Part shown: positions 61,101-64,000 of the stretch, one piece after another
Numbering within the stretch: the stretch's first letter is position 1
Layout: every line of letters begins with the position of its first letter
Origin: Nematostella vectensis
Lineage: Eukaryota; Cnidaria; Anthozoa; Actiniaria; Edwardsiidae
Reading direction: 5' to 3'
Assembly: GCF_932526225.1 (NCBI RefSeq)
Contig: NC_064042.1
Coordinates: forward strand, 7,061,540 to 7,125,539
Length of the DNA stretch: 64,000 nucleotides
Translations under genes and position numbers: made by a program
The notes under the pieces: model-generated
The model's input: the letters and a program-made list of their open reading frames with translations, nothing else
The model's database searches: none
What the model was told of the DNA's origin: nothing

Positions 61101-63913
61101 TTGATGGCAGTATTTGACTTGTTCAAAAAATGGATTCTGGTATCCATGCCATCTTCTGTTTTTTTTCTTCTCAAGGGTGTAATCTATATACTTTCAGGGG
61201 GAATTATTGCCGGGGTAATCTCAGACAAAACGAATTGTAGCGGCATTACAGTAGTGGTCATGCTAATACTTGGAGGCCCAATGGTATGTTTAATTTTATT
61301 TGCTTGGTTTCTGTATTTAGTGCCTGTGTTTATTTGCTCTTTGTTCTTTGTATTTGTCACAAACTTAACTTGTGTATTTCATTTGCTTTTTTGCAGTTGT
61401 TTATTTACCGGTTCTTTGCTAATTCAAGTTTAAGTCAAAACATTGGTAAGATAACTTCTGGTTATTTTTTTTAACATTAGCACCTCTCTCACCACCCAAC
61501 TCCATCAAACAACACAACCAGCATTATTACTAACATTATAATAATAATCAACAACCACAGTTATTAACAACATCACAGCATCCAAACTAACAGCCACCAC
61601 CTACATCCATCACAAGGCATCATCACCTTTTACACCAAAATCATTAACTGTTCATCACTGTTACTACATTAACTAGATACCTTATTCCTATCAGAGTTTG
61701 AGCCAAGTGGTTCCAGCAACACACACAATACCCATATGTACCTGCTACACCAACCACGTTCCCATGCCTTTGCTAAACCCACCATACTCCTATGTCCTAT
61801 CCCTTGTGGTTCACACAGCACTAAACGTTGCCATGCTCATTGCAGGGCTGATGTTCCTGTCTGGAATACTCGTCAATGGGCCTTATGCCCTTATCACGAC
61901 AGCCGTCTCTGCCAACCTGGTAAGTGGTCATCTCATACCTGTTGCACTCCATACCATGTATACTCCATAAAGCAAGTGCAATAAGTTTCGACACGCATGC
62001 GTACTAAGGAGAATGTTTTTTGTTGCAGGGGACTCACGAGTGTTTGCGAGGTGACACAAAAGCTATGGCGATAGTCACAGCAATCATCGATGGCACCGGA
62101 TCTTTAGGTATATATATGTCAGGCCCGCACCCACGGGGGGTGCAAGGGATGATATGCACCCCTCACAACAGCCAAAAGTCCTTTTTTGGCTCTCAATAGA
62201 AGGGCTAATTGTAGAGAAAACTATAAAGCATAATCTAGATCACTCTGGTATGTCATCAACCTATAAGTCAGTCTTTTTTGTAGACAAATCCAACAATAAA
62301 CTCCCCTTGAAGATACTGCTAAGGCATAATAAACATCCCTTTTGTTCTTTAGGGGGTGGTCAGATTTTTTCCACAGAAACAGAAGGACCACTTTTTCGGA
62401 TTTCGCACCCTTCCCCCCTCCAAGAAAAATCTTGGGTACGGGCCTGAATGTTTGTGTGTGTGTGATTTTTTTTTCTTGTCAATCTATGTAGTATGGCATC
62501 ATCAACTTGCACTAGCTTTGAGCGTTGGGCTTGAAGCGAAAACACAAAACATAAAAATGGTTTGAGTACTTGAGTACTTGAATTCTGCAAAAGGCAAAAA
62601 TAATAGAATATAGTACAGGGGCCGCGCACCTGAGGGGGGGGGGGGAGCTGGGGGGGCTATAGCCCCCTTTCATTTTTTTTTTAAGAGGGAAAGAAAAGTT
62701 TAAATGATGTTCTATGGTGTAAATTTCAGCTAAATTTCCCTTGGATTTGATAAGTCTTCAAGGCCGCGCTATTGTTCTACTTCTCCTTTTGAAATCCACA
62801 TTCTAATGACAACCGTATGAATTAAAACACGAGACTTACATTAGTAATTTTTGTAATTTACCAAATAACAAGATATGAGCTCTCTTTCAATTTACTCAAA
62901 TTCCTTGATGGTGAGGAAGTGATACCAGACCTCCCCCCCCCCCCTTCCACTCCCGCCACTCTTTTTTCAGCTCCCCCGTCAAAAAAATGGTCTGTGGTCA
63001 CAAATGTGTCAAATGTTTTCATGGCTTCGTCACATGGTGATGGGGCCACTTCTTGTATCTACTATATATTATGTCGATCAATATTGTTATTACTAAACAC
63101 CGATTCACGAGATAAGGTTGGATCGCGGGAATACCATGAACTCGCTGACACATTTTCGTTCTGTTTTTAGGAGCAGCGCTTGGACCCTTACTCACCGGTA
63201 TAATTTCGCCCTCTGTGAGTATAGAATTTATGGTGCGTTTTCCAAAGGTTTTTATCTAAATATAAATATATTTGCTTGTTTTCAGGGGTGGAATAATGTA
63301 TACTACATGTTGATTTGCGCAGATATGTTAGCCGCTGTGGTAAGGATTTATTTATTGTTGTGTTTGTTGATGTTGTTTGTTATCAATCTAGCACGCTGGT
63401 CCACTCTTGGGTTTCATCTAAGTCCGTAAAACGTTTGATAATTTAATAGAGGTGTTGACGGACAAGGAGAGATACCATGCTTTCATATGGTATTTTTTTT
63501 TATTATGGAAGCTATTGCTTCCCCTTCTTTGTCATATAGTGATTTAACAAAAATCTTTTTTAATTCTTATGTCTTTACTCTATAATGTGCATATAAATAC
63601 AAATAACGCAAAAAAGGAAGATACTTAGTTTGGTGTGTCCTTTCTAATGTTACATCTTGTTTTTGCAGTTCTTATTACGACAAGTTTTCTTTGAATGTCT
63701 TACGATCAAGGCAAAGCTAAGCAAAACAAGGTTTGCGTACTGTAGTCGAATTAGGGGCTAAAAGTCCATTGGGTAAACTGTGAACACCGTATCCGAATAA
63801 CAGTATTTTCTTTCCATTTTTTTTCCAGACCAAGATACCGTCCTACCCGGGTATCCGTCGCAGAGTCATTATTAGAGAGAAGTCTAAACCCAGAGTTGCT
63901 TTACGCCGATTAG
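37137..63913 (+). CDS. SLC37-family sugar-phosphate/phosphate antiporter (SLC37A1/A2-like)
   Basis: Twenty-three exons sum to 1728 nt, 575 residues: 37137-37243, 38105-38186, 38657-38792, 39036-39114, 42115-42250, 42536-42556, 42637-42692, 43587-43679, 43832-43905, 43991-44031, 44217-44249, 44924-45001, 60347-60412, 60835-60925, 61007-61081, 61198-61283, 61397-61445, 61819-61919, 62029-62107, 63171-63214, 63286-63339, 63669-63730, 63829-63913. The start ATG follows an in-frame leader lacking another ATG. Signature motifs include YHLSRKPISIVK, STGWPSVVECVGNWFGKG, GIWNSHTSVGNIVGG and NGPYALITTAVSANLGTH. The family exchanges glucose-6-phosphate or glycerol-3-phosphate for phosphate across the ER membrane. 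About 12 helices are expected; a Cys-rich lumenal loop (exon 3) and an acidic central loop (exons 10-12) are visible. Exon 6 has only 21 nt. Intron 12 is 15.3 kb of transposons. Confidence 0.96.
38165..38475. repeat. About 31-bp repeat made from SLC37 exon 2 end and its donor
   Basis: Six to seven diverged copies of AACCAATCAGCATTGTCAAG|GTAGGGTTATA. The first is the exon 2 end (KPISIVK) and true donor at 38187. Later copies keep CCAATCAG...TCAAGGT. A G-run (38350-38372) interrupts the series. Confidence 0.88.
39079..42060. repeat. 35-bp minisatellite made from SLC37 exon 4 end and its donor
   Basis: Roughly 80 units of TCCTATGCCATGGGAATGTT TGTAAG|GTACTGTT. The first unit is the coding end of exon 4 (SYAMGMFVR) with the real donor at 39115. 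Many units carry an ACAGT insertion giving TTTTCTACAG|TATGCC, a good acceptor. They therefore read as acceptor, 23-nt segment, donor. Frames across the array are artefacts. The next true acceptor is at 42114. Confidence 0.97.
41203..41655. repeat. Inverted block within the 35-bp array
   Basis: Here the repeat runs on the opposite strand (CCTTACAAACATTCCCATGG). Rare variants match, in reverse order, a block near 39800-40240: CACGCACATGGC against GCCATGTGCGTG, GGAAAACCGTATG against CATACGGTTTTCC, GGAAACCAGTACC against GGTACTGGTTTCC. It is thus an inverted copy of that block, not an independent array. Confidence 0.9.
42830..43400. repeat. GACA-rich compound tandem repeat
   Basis: Units of AAGACAGACAGACAGGTT and GGATAGACAGACAGGTTTGT repeat through SLC37 intron 7. 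It begins about 140 bp after exon 7's donor but does not contain exon sequence, in contrast to the arrays in introns 2 and 4. Confidence 0.92.
44534..44875. mobile_element. MITE with TCAGGCC...CCCAGG-type ends
   Basis: The left end TCGGTCCTGTACCCAGG and right end CCTGGGTCGTACTGGCCTGA are imperfect inverted repeats next to poly-G/poly-C tracts. It shares ends and layout with 62119-62447, so both belong to one family. It sits in SLC37 intron 11. Confidence 0.75.
45620..45731 (+). repeat. 5' LTR fragment
   Basis: TGTAGTGTATTAGCC...TTAAGTATCATATAA matches the 3' LTR outside its MITE (51983-52008 joined to 53013-53100) with several substitutions. Similarity stops after GTAAATACT, so the 3' end of this LTR is deleted. 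Confidence 0.85.
45780..46075 (+). pseudogene. Gag remnant with two zinc knuckles
   Basis: Only the C-terminal part of Gag remains (LTLAQAIQLANT), followed by two CCHC knuckles, CYRCGRKGH and CNNCGVVGH. The last Cys of the second knuckle is displaced by a frame break near 46045-46060. No start codon; the front of gag is deleted together with the LTR end. Confidence 0.8.
46079..46618 (+). pseudogene. Retrotransposon aspartic protease with duplicated active-site block
   Basis: The frame carries a retropepsin motif IIDSGAAANIVS twice, 53 codons apart. The blocks at about 46252-46378 and 46411-46537 are nearly identical in DNA. A normal protease chain has one such motif. The linker (46379-46410) is unrelated. 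It is out of frame with the gag remnant and stops before RT. Confidence 0.85.
46770..48448 (+). pseudogene. Reverse transcriptase and RNase H, frame-broken
   Basis: RT motifs SPIVVIPKA, RMCIDLRKVN and LADDIMVFG are clear. The motif-A position that normally reads LDL reads LYL, so the first catalytic Asp is lost. A frame break near 47330-47354 separates RT from its thumb and the RNase H domain (VVADASPVGLGAVL, TDHKPL). A 15-bp perfect inverted repeat at 47580-47617 replaces part of the linker. Confidence 0.88.
48783..51266. mobile_element. 2484-bp TIR element inserted in the Gypsy integrase
   Basis: Perfect 14-bp ends CAGGGTTCGTACAA and TTGTACGAACCCTG, flanked by a 5-bp direct repeat TGTCA (48778-48782, 51267-51271). 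Removing one TGTCA plus the element restores the integrase reading frame. Subterminal AAGGACTTT repeats occur at both ends. It contains a LINE fragment but no transposase that I recognise, so it is non-autonomous. Confidence 0.9.
49380..50570 (+). pseudogene. Non-LTR retrotransposon RT fragment
   Basis: Pieces in several frames: QHGFRALRSCETQLL (RT core), FHPAKCKILRVGRK, then a 185-codon frame 50005-50562 with CNKASSTLGFLRCNL, VVRPYLKYACTVWDP and IRDWNCLPEL, the usual C-terminal part of LINE ORF2. The fragment is deleted and frame-broken, and lies inside the 2484-bp TIR element. Confidence 0.85.
51983..53158 (+). repeat. 3' LTR, split by a MITE
   Basis: Begins TGTAGTGATTAGC right after the polypurine tract, is interrupted at TTAA by 52009-53008, and resumes GTATCATATAACAGAG. 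The right end is placed near 53158 (after TTAACTGACTCCA) only tentatively. Confidence 0.7.
52009..53008. mobile_element. TTAA-targeting MITE, 1000 bp
   Basis: Ends CACATTGACCCCTG and CAGGAGTCAATGGG are inverted with two mismatches and abut TTAA on both sides (52005-52008, 53009-53012). The 5' LTR shows the empty site with a single TTAA. A partial relative lies at 21775-22118. TIRs differ from those of 17397-18229, so two TTAA families are present. Confidence 0.92.
53495..54782 (-). CDS. Unrecognised two-exon minus-strand gene or gene fragment
   Basis: Exon about 54782-54626 (GLVFKRSRNAQGVHIVG... to HKLK, donor GTAAGC) joins in phase to an exon from about 53922, after acceptor ATATTCTAG, to the stop at 53495. 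The second exon reads KQEVNPEEST..., DTIDKGVCFNQRRKSELHAF, a Lys-rich low-complexity run, and an NLTKEQLVAMKAH end. Codon use looks protein-like but I cannot name the family. No ATG in frame precedes exon 1. The upstream continuation is interrupted at 54797 by the 5.1-kb transposon, so the 5' end may have been cut off by the insertion. Confidence 0.5.
54797..59896. mobile_element. 5100-bp DNA transposon with TIRs and 9-bp TSD
   Basis: The left end GACACCGCTGCAGAGCG and the inverted right end GACACCGCGGCAGAAC match for about 33 bp with a few differences. Both contain a GCGCAYGCGC palindrome-like core. An exact 9-bp direct repeat GCTAGCATC flanks the element (54788-54796, 59897-59905). The interior carries one plus-strand, multi-exon, decayed gene. 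9-bp duplications are typical of Mutator-like and some other superfamilies, but the encoded protein does not look like a MULE transposase to me. Confidence 0.9.
54923..59750 (+). pseudogene. Transposon gene: Cys-rich start, DUF6589-like core, RING-like finger, Cys/His protease-like end
   Basis: Exons, best reading: 54923-55147, 55306-55359, 55929 to about 56115, a piece ending 56229, about 56311-56508, 56615-56937, 57262-58233, 58413 to about 59750. The start has CSCPMH and CYRC, a possible zinc site. The core (VDFHNILTVRLPT; GPFHVFLNLQG; KPKPFRVSL; VEIWHSVLRSF) resembles the DUF6589 family, which I infer to be an RNase H-like transposase. Next is a RING-like pattern C-x4-C-x12-C-x-H-x2-H-x2-C-x7-C-x2-C (58566-58679). 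Then GRNGSNACTF (Cys codon 59064) and VLDSHLH (His codon 59480) resemble papain-fold peptidases. The copy is dead: TGA at 56091, and frame breaks near 57300, 59215 and 59420. Confidence 0.75.
59909..60051. mobile_element. 143-bp fold-back MITE with 9-bp TSD
   Basis: Ends CAGCCTAGTCCCAGGC and GCCTGGGACTAGGCTG are perfect inverted repeats, extended by imperfect pairing (TTGGGTTTCCTGTG with CACAGGAAACCCAG). Flanked by an exact 9-bp repeat AGCATCAGA (59900-59908, 60052-60060). It begins 12 bp after the 5.1-kb element, and its target overlaps that element's. Confidence 0.9.
60405..60700. repeat. Degenerate about 20-bp repeat after SLC37 exon 13 donor
   Basis: The real donor CCC|GTAAGTAGC at 60413 is followed by many loosely similar pieces: TTCCTGTAAGTAAGTC, TACATGTAAGTAGTTA, TTTGTAAGTAACTA, ACCTGTAAGAAGTTC. 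They are too diverged for a firm unit, but they keep repeating a GTAAGT-like donor. Confidence 0.55.
62119..62447. mobile_element. MITE with TCAGGCCCG...CGGGCCTGA ends
   Basis: TCAGGCCCGCACCCA at the left and TGGGTACGGGCCTGA at the right are inverted with one mismatch. G-rich start and C-rich end as in 44534-44875. It begins 11 bp after the SLC37 exon 19 donor. The rest of intron 19 (62448-63170) holds poly-G/poly-C remnants and no gene. Confidence 0.85.
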
Positions 63914-64000
63914 ATATCTTCATACAAGTATGGCACAATGAAGTACAATACTAAGGGAGATATGATCACTACAAGATGACATTAGATTGTTGCCGTATGG

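Overview
This is eukaryotic genomic DNA, most likely from an anthozoan cnidarian or a similar marine invertebrate. The genes are animal genes with many short exons and GT-AG introns. They are embedded in AT-rich, repeat-dense DNA with many small inverted-repeat transposons. The phylum is an inference from the gene and repeat families.

Layout. (1) 1-10620: two head-to-tail copies of a 6437-bp unit carrying a SAM-like/UBX/HECT ubiquitin-ligase-like gene (448-3214, 5' end outside the window; 5212-9651). I saw one base difference over the shared 4183 bp. (2) 10619-13704, minus: an intron-rich DDE integrase gene whose stop codon straddles the edge of the duplicated unit. (3) 13705-20955: no gene recognised; several MITEs and tandem repeats. 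(4) 20956-22590, minus: PSENEN (PEN-2), three exons. (5) 22907-32031, plus: SMG9, 17 exons, head-to-head with PSENEN. (6) 34225-36259, minus: Flattop/CFAP126, four exons, tail-to-tail with SMG9. (7) 37137-63913, plus: an SLC37 sugar-phosphate antiporter, 23 exons, complete in the window. Its 15.3-kb intron 12 is a transposon graveyard: a broken Ty3/Gypsy element (45620 to about 53158) with another transposon inserted in its integrase and a TTAA-type MITE in its 3' LTR, then an unrecognised minus-strand gene, then a 5100-bp DNA transposon (54797-59896) with terminal inverted repeats and an exact 9-bp target duplication.

Two things stand out. First, at least five tandem-repeat arrays in SMG9 and SLC37 are built from the edge of an exon: the repeat unit contains the end of the coding exon plus the splice donor, or the splice acceptor plus the exon start, or the stop codon. 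This scatters dozens of decoy splice sites through the introns. Second, the 5.1-kb transposon encodes an unusual, now decayed, multi-exon protein: a Cys-rich N-terminus, a DUF6589-like putative transposase core, a RING-like finger, and a papain-fold-like Cys/His segment.

The host genes are unrelated in function (NMD, gamma-secretase, cilia/planar polarity, sugar-phosphate transport). They are packed with short shared intergenic regions: 316 bp between PSENEN and SMG9, about 95 bp between the SMG9 poly(A) signal and CFAP126, and 877 bp between CFAP126 and SLC37. All protein identifications rest on reading motifs by eye; no search was run.
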